Positions 12,431 to 22,847 of a stretch of DNA of 64,000 nucleotides are shown in pieces; the first letter of the stretch is position 1, and every line of letters begins with the position of its first letter. The notes under the pieces are model-generated. The model was given only the letters and a program-made list of their open reading frames with translations. It ran no database searches and was not told where the DNA came from. A program made the position numbers and the translations under genes. The stretch is from NCBI GenBank assembly GCA_015501595.1, contig JADNRX010000271.1, positions 1 through 64,000 on the forward strand, written 5' to 3'. Source of the stretch: Hymenopellis radicata. Taxonomy: Eukaryota > Basidiomycota > Agaricomycetes > Agaricales > Physalacriaceae.

Positions 12431-12560
12431 AACGCGTCGTGTCGGAAAAGAACCAGGTTTGAAGATGGAGGACGTCGTGGGAGGAAGCAAAGCGTGAAGT
12501 GGCCCGATTGGGATAAATCCGATCGACGCGTTCCTCCTCTTGCCATCACGTCGTGCCGCT

Positions 12561-13954
12561 AGCGTCTGCTTCAATCGACCCTTCGCGTGTTTTAGATTCG
12601 GCTCCTTTTGACATGCGCTAATCTCTGTGGCTCCCGTGTGTCAGTCCTTCTGGAAAAGTTATGCCGAGTACCTCTGGTCGTCGCCTCCTTGTATCGTCTC
12701 TCCGTATTGTCTCCTGCAAATCTGAACCCGTTTTCTCGACGAATTGAACGTCTCTCGCTCATTGTGTGTCCCCTTCTTGACGACATTGGCGACCTCTATG
12801 GAAATGGCAGCCATGCACGTGGTGTACTAAGCTTTCACTACGCACCTTCTGTCCTTCGGGGTGTTAGCGTCCTCTCGTCTCTGAATTCTGACCCCGAATC
12901 TCGACGATTTGAGCTGGTAAGTCTCTCTTGGGAGTGTCAGAACTCTGAAGAGCACTGCCTATACAACTTTACGCACCTTTCCCGAGTTCCAGCCATTCTG
13001 ACCTCGGTTCTCGACAAATTGGGCGCCTGTGGCGGTTTCCAGACCTCTAGAACGTCAACATACGGGTTATACAGATGTTTACTTTGCTAACCTCGTCACC
13101 GTCTGTGAAGGCTATATAAAACTTGAGTTATGGGAACTGGCACACGACGGAAAGCGTACCAACGATGAAGGCATTCAGCTTGTAGGTGAAAACACGCTGA
13201 CACAACGAAACGTCAGCACACGAGCGGGATGGAGCGTAGAACGAGCTTACCGCGACACTTTGCGGTGAACGTGACGGTAAGTGGGAGAGTCAGAATGAGG
13301 AATCCAAACTGACGGTTGCGCAGAGAACGAATTCAGGTCCCCGCCGGAGGAATATTTCCGTGTGTAAGACTTCTTTGGGCGCCCGATCGTTGCCTTGACA
13401 AGACTAGACTTGATTCAGGTCCCCGTCTTGAAATCCTTTCGTGGCGCACTCAACGGGAGGTAAATCCTCGCTGGATATATATTCGTATTCACTCTGATCT
13501 GCAGTCGTATAGAAGGAAGTCAAGACTCAAGTTTGTCTGTATACACAGTGGTGATATATGTACGTGCCGTCATAACCCAATATTCGTTGCATCATTTACT
13601 AAGACTGCCCTGGTAGTGCCCGGGATATGCGGCTAATACCTCTTTCTTATTCTTGTGCTTTACAGATTCATGTCGTAGTAGGTAGTGCTATGAGATGTAT
13701 CTCTTTCGAATCCTAATCACAGTCCGCGTCGAACGAAACCACGGGAGCATGAGTTCATTGAGAATGTGAGGGCGCCACACAGAACAATACTTTCGCCACA
13801 TCATCCAGTTCTGATGCGACGGAGCGCCCAGAACTGCGCATGAGTAATGACGGGCCCAGATATATCAAACCCTAATTTTCAAGAGGTATAAAGTCCAGTC
13901 GGATTCCTGTTGAAATCAGCACCTTCCTTTCCTTCATGCCATTATGCTGTTACT
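12561..13954. other. Unit A spacer between the module arrays and the small plus-strand gene
   Basis: Matches 37190-38954 of unit B with strong divergence. No open frame looks real. It contains the empty TA target (13248-13249) that in unit B carries a MITE. Confidence 0.5.
13887..13892 (+). promoter_or_regulatory. TATA box of the small gene in unit A
   Basis: TATAAA lies 63 bases before the start codon at 13955. It is conserved at 38887-38892 in unit B at the same distance. Confidence 0.5.
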
Positions 13955-14398
13955 ATGCCCCCTCGTATTGTGCTCTTGTCGTCGCCGTTGCCGTCACCTG
14001 CTGTGTATTCGTCAGGTAAGTCTCTCTTGCTTGTTACTCTCATCCTTGTCTGACTGGTTTATTGTCTAGTTACTCATCCACTAACTCAAGTAAGTGTATC
14101 ACGTCTTCTACTTTCATCATTGTCTGACTCGTTACTCCAGGTGCCGACTCGTCCTTCATGCTTATTGCTTTCCAGGTATTCTCTCTTCTGCCCTCGACTC
14201 GCAAGCTTAAGTGCTACGACTCTTCAGGCAGCACGGTGCGTAACAGTGACTCGCATGCATTCGGCTAACACAACTCCGTAGTCAGTCCGTGTGCGCTGGG
14301 GCGAACACCACGGTGCGAGTGTCAGATGTGATTCTCGCACTGCCCATGACGGGGACTGCACGAACCAGGAATGGGATGTTGGGGCCCGTGTGGCTTAA
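13955..14398 (+). CDS. Small multi-exon hypothetical gene with a Cys-containing C-terminus, copy A
   Basis: The start reads MPPRIVLLSSPLPSPAVYSS, followed by short exons (13955-14015, 14070-14089, 14141-14175 and a KCYDSSGST exon). The last exon reads VRVRWGEHHGASVRCDSR, continues through TAHDGDCTNQEWDVGARVA and stops at 14398. Introns have GT/AG ends, but the one after 14175 would be only 30 nt, so that junction is doubtful. Unit B encodes the same peptide with conservative changes (SLRCDSRTAHDGACTNQAW), and the TATA box is also kept. Cysteines and histidines suggest a small metal-binding motif, an inference only. Open codons continue past the stop in both copies, so the protein may be truncated from a longer ancestor. 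No known family named. Confidence 0.4.
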
Positions 14399-14756
14399 TG
14401 GGGTTGACCCTACCCAAAACCGACCTTGCGTGCAGTTGTGTTCAGCCTGGTTTCCTGCCAGCCCTCCTTGGAGCAGCTAAATCAGCCACCGAGACTCCCT
14501 TTTTTTTTGTATTCTAGTCGCGAGAGATCTAACGCTGTACTCGCCAGCCCCTGCCCTGGGTAACGGAGCGCTCGCGGTTTGAATCTCGCCCGAGAACCCC
14601 AACGACCTTAGCAGAGCACCTTGACAGTATGGCTAGGAGCTAAAAAGTGCTCTTTAGCGAGATGTGCCTGTGCAATCAGTAGACTTGTCTCTCGCTTAGA
14701 GTTTTGTAGTAAATACTCGCCGTACTTGCCGTGTTGTAGCTAGAAAATACATTTAT

Positions 14757-14990
14757 TTGACCAAGAACTCCCCACCCAAGAAGAGCTACCCGCGAAGACG
14801 TGACACGACACTCCTCAGAAGCACTCGAAGAAGACATGACACACCCGCCCCACGAAGAACCATCCGCGAAGCACCCGAAGAAACACTCCTGCCGCGCGAA
14901 GACACCCGAAGAAGCACCCACCCGCTCACCCTCCATCCACGCAAATTGCAGCAGACTCTCCTAGACCCTCAACAGAGGGAATAGACTCGA
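14757..14990. repeat. Minisatellite at the right end of unit A, inverted relative to the left end
   Basis: Degenerate repeats such as cgaagaagcac and cgcgaagac are the reverse complement of the left-end family. On the plus strand they read as an Arg/Thr/Pro-rich peptide. Unit B lacks this block. Confidence 0.6.
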
Positions 14991-15028
14991 GGATGCAGCA
15001 TATAGCGGGAACGGAGGAAGAGGGCACA

Positions 15029-17900
15029 CGACACGACCATAGAAGGCGTCTCCTTGAAAATAGCCAGTATCACAATATGAATACGAAGAATGCACCCACT
15101 TTGACTTAGCGTATTCAGCGATGACACCGGCTGCGATGCCATTCTGACCCTTGACCACCTGCGCCACACATCGCGCGACGTTCGCCGGGCTCGCTTCCGC
15201 TTTGGGCGCCTTCTCCACGTTGATCACGAGGCTCGGCACGACGTGCGTGGCAATCTGGTTATCCGCCTGCACGAGCGAAGAGTAAAAGTTGAGCAACGAG
15301 TCGAGAGCAGCACCCGACACCAAAACAGAGTGTGAGATCGTGTATATGTTTCCAAGCAACGTCTTTTCAATCTCCGGGAATGACGTCGCCGGGGTAACCT
15401 GAAGAAGAATCGCCAAAACATTCAAAGCCTGGGAAAGCAACGAGATATCTGTAGTAGAGATATACACTTTGATTTGGTCGATAAGCGTAGGCGCCACGGC
15501 CGGTGGTATCCCTCCGTATAGCTAATATGACCATCTTTAGACAAAGGGAGCAAAGAAAGACGAACACGTACCTTTTCAATAAAACATCAATCGCATTGAA
15601 GATTTCAGGTTTGCCCGCCCTCCACTTTTCCTCAACAAGCCAATAAGATATTCGAGACAGCCATTGACCCAGGTATCGCCAACAGACACTTCCGCTGCCA
15701 CCTTCATAATCACACGAACAGCACCCTCGGTCTTGCCAGTCGCCCTGCAGATAGCCTCCACTCCCTCTTGTCCTTGGCTTGGACGACATCGGTAGCACAG
15801 ATCCAGAGATTCGCAATACACTCTTCAGCACACGACCGCACGTCGGCATCCGTATCGTGATTGGATAAACGCTCTACAGCCGCGTAATACAGGGGCTCGG
15901 GCCAGTTTTCACCCTTGACAGGCTTGAGAGCACTGAGAAGGGCGGAGAAGACTCGGAAGGATTCTGCAGCGACACGGGGTGCTTGTCCACGACGAGCTTG
16001 AGAAGGATGGGAGTAATGGTGGGAAGTGAACTCGAGTACGCGGTGGGAGTGTGGGTGCGAAGAAGGCTGTCAAGAAGGAGAGGCATGTCAAATGGAGGGT
16101 GGCTGTCGAACGTGGATAGAGAGTGCGACAGAACAGATTTAGAGGTTGAGATGATGACAGTGGCTTGGCTGGACAAGCAGCCCGGGAGGACATCGAGCAG
16201 GGAGTGTAAAAGACCGAACCCGCTTGTAGCGTCGCGGCAGGAGCTTTAGGAGACTTGATTTGATTCAAAAGTGCCTTTGAAAGCGAAGGAACTTGCGCCT
16301 TGAGAAGAGCATACGGCCCCTCTTCGGCGTCCATGGCCTCCGCGTCGCGTTTCCTCTTTCCGCGCGTAACGTCGTCCTTGCTAAGAGCCATACCACCGTA
16401 TACGGAAGTTTGGTTTAGTAACAGGCCATATGTAGCCCATATTTCTAGTTTAACCGTAACTTCTCGGTCACCGAAGCGGGAAATGAGGACGGGGGAGACG
16501 TCCTTGTAGATTGCGTTGAGTAATTCGGGACGCGTAGTGATGAGAGCTGAGAGTAACTTTGTCGCCGAACGACGCGTCTTGTAGGACATGTCCTCATCGT
16601 CAGAGTACCTAAAGCAAATGAGTGAAAGTTCAAAAATTCGTAGCGGACATACTCGTCCTCGGCATCTCCGTCTTCCTCTTCCTCTTCCGCGTCGGCCATC
16701 TCCTCATCCTCGTCGTCGTCGACGGCATAGTTAGGATCATACTTGATATATTGGGTGCCAACCTGAATGCATGAGGACAGATAGGGCGCGGCTTCGCCTG
16801 GGCACCGCAGTACGATGGCTTCGAGAGCCTGAAGACAGCCCTCGCGCAGATCGTCGTCGTCCCTCTGGACCGCTTTTAGGATGCCACTGACGACATCGCC
16901 TAGAACGGGCGCGATCTGGGATGGAGAGTGCCTGGCCACGGCGGCGATCAGCTGGACAGTCGTGCGCTGCTTGTCAAGGTTGGCCCCTGCTGCGAGATTG
17001 GGGTAGACGCTGGTCTGCAGGAGCTCCGTGAACAGCTGGGACTGGGAGATGGGTATGAATTGGGAGATGGTCACGATCGCGCGTTTGCGAACGACAGGGC
17101 GGGGATGGGATAGGAGCGGCGCGAGTATTTTGAGAGGCTGAGAGTCGGTTGTTGCTGTGGCCAAGTGGGTAGGAAAGCGGACGATGAGGATGGACAGTAT
17201 CGAAAGTGTCTCAACGAGCGCTTCTGGTGGCGTGCTGGTCTGTACATCTGTTAGACGGCACAGACTGCAAGTTTAATCGCATACATTCTGGATCTGTCCC
17301 AATAGTTTTGGCGTCAACTTGTAACACGCAGATTGCGCAATCCTGCCAGTGCCATCGGAGGGCAGCTCTGCAGTGATCGTTTTCAGCGCTGCAATGTTCG
17401 TCAATAACAGCCGTCCGTCGCTACTCAGCTACGCACCTAGCGCAGAAATATCACGCAGCTCGTCGTCCTTTCCACCAGAAAACTCGATAAGCTTGTCCAC
17501 GACAGATTCCATCAGTGGCTCCCGGATGATCTTGATTAGCTGCCCTAGACTGCAGCCTGGTGAGCAAAGCACGGCTACATCCCAAACACCCACCATTTCA
17601 CCGCCTGATTCTTCACCTCGGATATCTTGTCTTCCACCAAGGAAAGGACCTGGTTAAGCACCTTCGTTTCAGACGCCTCGTCGCCCGTGTAGCACCCAGG
17701 ATCTTGCTTGATTTCATTCATCAGATCGTTCAGACCCATGAATCTATACAAAATCAGCAATCTAAGCCATATTCCCTTTGAGAACGCACCGGAAATCCTG
17801 GTCTGGCGACTGCATCTGTAAAATAGTTAATTCCGGTCCAATTCGAAGCGCAGGAGGCCACCTTTTCGATGAGGCTGTTCATGAGGTATGTCTTCGTCAT
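15029..17900 (-). pseudogene. CAND1: Second CAND1 copy, 3'-truncated and frameshifted
   Basis: Nearly identical to exons 1-8 of the intact CAND1 (2560-5459), including the start MTKTYLMNSLIEK at 17900 and all splice sites examined. It ends just after exon 8: similarity stops near 15029, so the C-terminal third with the TIP120 domain is absent. Within the exon-7 equivalent several single-base losses or gains break the frame, for example in G- and C-runs near 15976 and 16219. A 10-base deletion lies at the exon-8 end near 15105. Exon 6 (about 16652-17238) is still open. It may be a true pseudogene or a low-quality second haplotype. Confidence 0.9.
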
Positions 17901-18159
17901 TTTCGTAAAATATCTGGGGAAAATGAAGGAGAAATCGGCGAAAACAGCCAAAGGTGGTGGTGGTGGTCAAGAGGAAGCCAAGATGGGTCATGTGATCAAA
18001 TTAGCCGACGCGTCACGTCGGGCCCGAGCTCTCGCCACATTGTATCGATTTTTCAACTCTCGTCTCTCTCTCAATCAAACCTACTTCCAATAAATAACGA
18101 TACTTAGGCAGACAGAGAGGGCGAATCAAGCATAAATACTACTAAAATCAAGTCGCAAC

Positions 18160-19846
18160 TCACGGACCCTCTACTGGGCTACGTTTATGGCGAGACACAA
18201 ACTCGTCTCCCTCATCTGTGCTCGTCTCCCTCCGCGACTCGTTTTCAAAGCTCCCCCTCGCATCTTCCACGTCGATGTTGCTTGTACCCGTAGCTCCATG
18301 GTTTGGCCCACTAGCAAAGTGCAGAGACTCGGCAAAGGACTGCATATCACTCCTCATATGTGGGAGAGAAGGCCGCGTCCAAGAATCATTGGGACGCGAT
18401 TTCCCAGCCACGACGCGGGCGATGATTAGGGTAGGTGCGATGGCCTGCAAAGCGAAAATTGGAATCAGCCACTGTGGACGCGGAGAAGAAGTGTTCCATA
18501 CCGTGACACTCCACGATATCACCTGCGGGTACGAATACACAGCCATGACAGACACATAAGGGGAGTAGAACTCGTATGCGTACACAACAAGGAGAGCAGA
18601 ATAGACGAGGGCATACATGAAAGCCGATTCGACGAGAATCTCGATCATGCCGCGGTACGTCTTGAGACTTGCTCGCACGCCGCCAACGCGGACAACGCGG
18701 AAGAGGATGAGAAGAGTGCACAGACTGTTCGTAACGACAGTCATTGAGTAGTACACCAAGGTCCAGTTCACGCGATCGCTACCGATTGAGGTGGTAGTAG
18801 GGTAAAGGTTGGAGAGTATAACGGCACTGGTGACTAAGATGAAATGTACATGAGCGCGGTTTATTGGAGGAGGAGGAGAACATGGCTTCACCTATTTCCC
18901 AAGTGAAGCATAGACCGAGGACCGCCAAAACTATCCGGTTGTGCCCATACAATATCCAGCCGCGCCAGACCTAATGTGCGTAGTGATCAGTAAGCCTTCA
19001 ACGGCAAGTGTGGATCTTACTAGAATGCTATCCGTCAGAAGAACCTCGAGTGCACGAAGAACAGATGCCAATTTCCCACCGGGAAAGTCGCCGAAGAATT
19101 GATAAACGAATTCGGATTCGACTGATTCTCCGTGGATGATGAACTGGTTGTTAATCCACTTCCAATTCAAGCCCATCAATATGGTGTTAGTGCCCCACAA
19201 GAACGTGATAACGCCAGCGAATATGTATCGCTTCCGATTGGGCAAAGTGCTCATAGCTGGAGTACACACCGTGAGGACTATGAGAACAAGGAAACGGATG
19301 CTGCGTACCAATATAGTATACTGTCCTATTTCGACCGTAGGTTCACGTCACGGGTCACAGACCCGAAAAATGAACCTGTTAGATAAGCAAGTCACAAGTT
19401 TTTTTGACCTGTGAACCTAGCCCTAAATGGTCACAAAATGGCCTAAATTATGTTTATCAGCAAATTTTTCAGGTCTGATCATATTTTACTTGCCAATAAC
19501 CTCTAAAGTGTCAATTTGCTCCTAATTCAGCACCATTTAGCAGTAATTACATCAAAAGTACCCTAAATTAGCTAAATTACATGCTCTCCAAAAAATTTCA
19601 GTGAACTTAGTTTTGAGAGGTCACAGGTGCCCGACATCCGTGAACTTAGCACCAAATAAGTTCACGAGGTCACACGTCACAAGGCGTGAACCTACGGTCG
19701 AAATGATACAGTAATGCGAGGAAGTAAATGCAGGTATGGACAGCATGACAGAAGGCGAAGAGAATCGTTGAGTGCAGAATGTGCTTGAAGATATACTGAG
19801 CCTCCGCTACAGTATAACCGGAGTCTTCAATGATGGACTCGGACAT
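18160..19846 (-). pseudogene. Polytopic (about 7-TM) membrane protein gene interrupted by a MITE
   Basis: The N-terminal exon starts at 19846 with MSESIIEDSGYTVAEAQYIF and a first hydrophobic helix. Later exons give FAGVITFLWGTNTILMGLNW, LRALEVLLTDSILV and helices with VVYAYEFYSPYV. A hydrophilic tail rich in Ser, Arg and Asp ends at 18160. This order matches a family of uncharacterised 7-TM proteins common in Agaricomycetes. The MITE at 19321-19711 sits in exon 1, eight bases before its GTACGC donor, and adds an in-frame stop (YHFDRRF...). Removing the element and splicing at CTATGAG restores frame. The exon near 18.93-19.03 kb is poorly resolved. The first CAND1 neighbourhood holds only the outer ends of this gene. 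Confidence 0.7.
19321..19711. mobile_element. MITE 1, 391 bp, TA target duplication
   Basis: Terminal inverted repeats of about 28 bp begin CTGTCCTATTTCGACCGTAGG on the left; the right end is the complement CTGTATCATTTCGACCGTAGG. TA lies on both sides (19319-19320 and 19712-19713). The inside is AT-rich with scattered gtcac/gtgac motifs and has no open frame. The ends match MITE 2 at 37992-38235, so both belong to one non-autonomous family moved by a TA-targeting transposase, possibly Tc1/mariner-like. Confidence 0.85.
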
Positions 19847-19917
19847 GGTACCGATGCTGCTGGGACGTAGAAATCCTCACGCTTTTATGTTCAAGAACCG
19901 ACCTCTGATATTGACCT

Positions 19918-20135
19918 CGAGTTCTTGTTCGAGCATGGACCAAAGAGCGTACACGTCTCAGCCGCGGTTGCATTGATAGTTAACATAATCGCTATAACGA
20001 TTGAGTCTACTTTCATTTGGAGCAAGAACAGGATGCACTCACCATCGACAGATCACATCAAGCGAACAGATCTCAATGCAGCGATGATGAACTGTCTAAT
20101 ACCTCATTCCTTGAATCAACCTTTCGATTGATATG
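19918..20135. repeat. Right part of the host duplication matching 5887-6076
   Basis: Shares gttcttgttcgarc, acgtctcagccgcgg and tcaccatcgacagatc blocks with 5887-6076. On the minus strand a GTGAGT donor inside it suggests a 5' UTR intron of the membrane gene. Confidence 0.6.
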
Positions 20136-20879
20136 AGCGCAATTCTATAAGCCAGGCTTGTACCTGATGCTACCATGGGAAAGCGCTGCCACAAAACAAG
20201 TGAAAGAATCTGCGGTACGTGAGCCTTGCCTGATCGTAGCAAGACGGAGCTGCGTCCGAGTCATGGTAGCAGGTATGTAGCAAATGATGAAACTAGAAGT
20301 ATCAAGAGAGCTTTCCACAGATCTTGAGCATGATAAAGTCCCAGTGAAGGAAAGATTCATACCGAACGGACCCAATTGGAAACACTCCGCGTTGCGTTGA
20401 GGGTTGGTTGGAAAGACTGGTTTGCAACATCGCGGAAATCGGCAACGTTCAAACTCCGCTCGGCAACTCTCGGTTTGAAGAAGAAGCATTTCACCACAAA
20501 CATGATGTATACCGGGGCGCCACGACCCACCACTCTATCTGAAGAGTGTGGCCAATCGTGACGACATGGTCAGAGGGCGGGCTCTTTTATCGTCACATGG
20601 CACGTCCAAGTTATTTCGCTGGACAAAGGTCTGCTCTCTCAGGACCACGCCACATACCAAGGTGGGCTCGCGTTTCCTTCTAACTGGCGGCTTCTAAAGA
20701 GTCATTTGACCATTGGTGTCACCAGAAGGTGTTTGTGATGTCGGATATGGACGATAGCGCAAGACCCAGAGCACAGGGAAGCAACGTAATATTATTGTTG
20801 TAAACTGTATAATCATAATCATCACATCTATCATTCGTTAAACTGAAACCCCAAGGACGTATTAAAAATAAAGCGAACT
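20136..20879. other. Gene-free stretch with diverged repeats
   Basis: Pieces near 20430 (caaactccgctcggcaac) and 20600 (cacgtccaagttatttcgctg) recur in 22.54-22.76 kb and, inverted, near 47.4-47.6 kb. No convincing gene was seen. Confidence 0.4.
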
Positions 20880-22052
20880 CTAGAAATACTTTGTATCCTT
20901 ATCATGATGCTTTTCATCCTCTTCATACTCATACTCCAACTCAATTTCATCCTCCCATTCATCCGCATCGACTTCCAGAGCTTCTTTACTGTCGGCTATC
21001 TCCCGTCCCTCGATGGTCGCGTCGTGAGTGGCGTCCAAGATCACGATCCACACCAAGGCATCCGTCGCGCTGTATTCCTTCCTATCGGCGATTTCCACTC
21101 GAGTCTGCAACTTTGTCTTCCGAACTCGACGACCGCGCATTGCGCGCCTCTCGTTCTTGCGCTGCCGTCTGAGATCCCTCTTGCTCCCGCCGCCTTGCGA
21201 TACCATCGCCAGACGTTGGCGCTTCTCGTGAGTTTTCTTCTCCGTCCGCGCTGCCTTCCACTGCTCGACCTTGATGCCCATCTCGTTCATCTTGTCCATG
21301 ATCCCCTCTGCTTTCTTGGGCGGTGGGACGTTGTAGTCCAAATCCGCGATGATACCTTCCGCTTGGAAGGCAGCAATACGGCGACCTGCCGCGTCCGTGG
21401 GTGAGTAGGGATCGACCTGAGGGACTGGATCCGCGAAACGATTAATGACTTTTCGGATGATAGGGAGGTGGAGACCGATGCTTTGTGCTGTCTTGCCTAC
21501 TTTGGCTAGAGTGGAAGGTTGCGGGTGGATGGAGAGGCAAGCGCGCGCATAGCGGGTGTCTTGCAGAGACGGACCCGCAATCCGCGCGGACCAAAGAAGG
21601 TCTCGTTGGCGCGGATGAGATACTTGTCGGTCAGGTTTTTGGAGATGATGTGCATGCCCGTCTGAGCGGAGACTAGGAAGCGTTATTCGTAAGATTCAGA
21701 GCGCGATACTCTGTTGGGTATGCGTACCTTGGATAGCTATACCAGCGATCATTGTCCACTGGTTTGGGACGAACCCGATTATCATGCCGACCTTGTCGAC
21801 CACAGCAAGAGGGGGACTGCCAATCATGGCGATGTTTAGGCCGTCGCAGAAGTCCATCCAGTCTTCGACTGAGATCCCGGATGCTTGGAGAGAAGGAGGA
21901 TATGCACGAATAAAAGGCGCATCGAAGGACGGCTTCACTTGTGGAACGGCGACAAGCTTATTGAGATGGGGAGTAGGAGCAGTTTCGTAGGCCGGAGGTG
22001 GAGCCGGGTCGAACAGATATTTGACGTCTTCGTCGGTGAAGGTGGCGGTCAT
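20880..22052 (-). CDS. Conserved fungal hypothetical protein with one apparent frameshift
   Basis: Exon 1 (21728-22052) begins MTATFTDEDVKYLFDPAPPP and holds a conserved block with FDAPFIRAYPPSLQASGI and MIIGFVPNQWTMIAGIAIQ. The intron starts GTACGC. Exon 2 starts at 21672 with SAQTGMHIISKNLTDKYL and ends at 20880 in an acidic tail after KLQTRVEIADRKEYSATDA. I recognise this as a protein common in basidiomycetes and other fungi but cannot give a function. Between about 21505 and 21545 the frame must shift to pass from MRALA to STLAKVGKTAQSIG, so either a base is wrong or the gene is damaged. A broken inverted copy of its 3' part lies at 51.43-51.93 kb. Confidence 0.65.
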
Positions 22053-22610
22053 GGTGGTTGGGATATAGTCTGATAAAGATCCGTCTGATGCACGCCTTTA
22101 AGAGGAGACGCGACCTATTTTTAGCTGCATTCAAAATTAACCCCACCGCCTTGAAAGCCTCCGTCGGACTACGGATACCCTTGAGCTAATCCTCGATTTT
22201 CCTGTGCAGATGCTATGCTTCTGTGAAGTTTACGATGCTAATCAGCAGATAAGTAAGTACACTGCCTCCGTCGCTTGCAATAGCATCAGTTATCTACCTT
22301 CAAGAGTAGAATGATAGTCAGTCTCTCGGAAAGCTTTCAAACTTTTGACGCTAAATCGAGACATACTTGCTGTGCAAGGAACTTTGTTGGAGTAATATGT
22401 GTGGCACCCCAGACGTACCTCGCCATGAAGGCCATCATGCGCCACAAGAATCATGAACACATTCTCCACCTACTCAGGCATACGCCACCTCGACGCGTTG
22501 AAACGGTACAAGAAAAGTTGCAAGTAGCGTGGTCAATGGCAAAGCGGCAAAGTTCCAACTCCGCTCGGCATCGTTGTGCAACCACCATGTGGCTAGCGCT
22601 GTAAGTATCA

Positions 22611-22629
22611 CAACAACAACAACAACAAC
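22611..22629. repeat. (CAA)n microsatellite
   Basis: Six perfect CAA units. Confidence 0.9.
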
Positions 22630-22847
22630 GAACGCGATAAATACTTGGTCTTGCGTGTGGCAACTATAACTGATATTCTAGGAACATGATCAGACTTGGA
22701 CAGCGGTCCAAGCTCGGTCTCTTGGTCCGCCAAATGGCACGTCCAAGTTACTTACAGTTACTTTGCTGGACAAAGGTCGTCTCCCTCGTACTACAAAAGG
22801 TTGGCCGACTTCCAAAGATGTCCTCACATTCTTACAACAACTGACTC

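Larger units (their letters stand above)
11740..12560 (-). repeat. Three tandem exon modules ending LAGxAxxxGEK, unit A
   Basis: Three blocks of about 260-280 bp on the minus strand contain a GC-rich palindrome, a variable stretch and a final block. The final blocks read SVVLAGPAFGPGEK and GLAGQAWISGEK-like, the former followed directly by a GTGTGT donor. Two modules share a palindrome-borne peptide of the type AAVASPPP. In copy A the middle module has an in-frame stop, while its counterpart in unit B is open. Short exons and introns with GT/AG ends can be drawn between modules, so this looks like the repetitive part of a many-exon gene. Function unknown. Confidence 0.5.
6077..15028. repeat. 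Unit A: 8.9-kb compound repeat between direct copies of CAND1
   Basis: This whole stretch is related to 31250-39826 (unit B) in the same order and orientation, with indels and clear divergence. It holds a GC-rich minisatellite at the left, exon-like modules with minus-strand splice signals (6.7-12.6 kb), and a small plus-strand multi-exon gene (13.95-14.4 kb). A second minisatellite lies at the right in inverted orientation. No transposase, integrase or reverse transcriptase was recognised in it. It is bounded on both sides by direct copies of CAND1 plus its neighbour. It could be a mobile or amplifying unit, or a degenerate duplicated gene cluster. Borders are placed where the flanking host similarity ends and are good to roughly 20 bases. 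Confidence 0.6.

Noticed and set aside
14560..14620. tRNA-like B-box (ggtttgaatctcgcccgag) and its counterpart near 39595
   Set aside because: No matching A-box, acceptor stem or anticodon arm can be folded around it.
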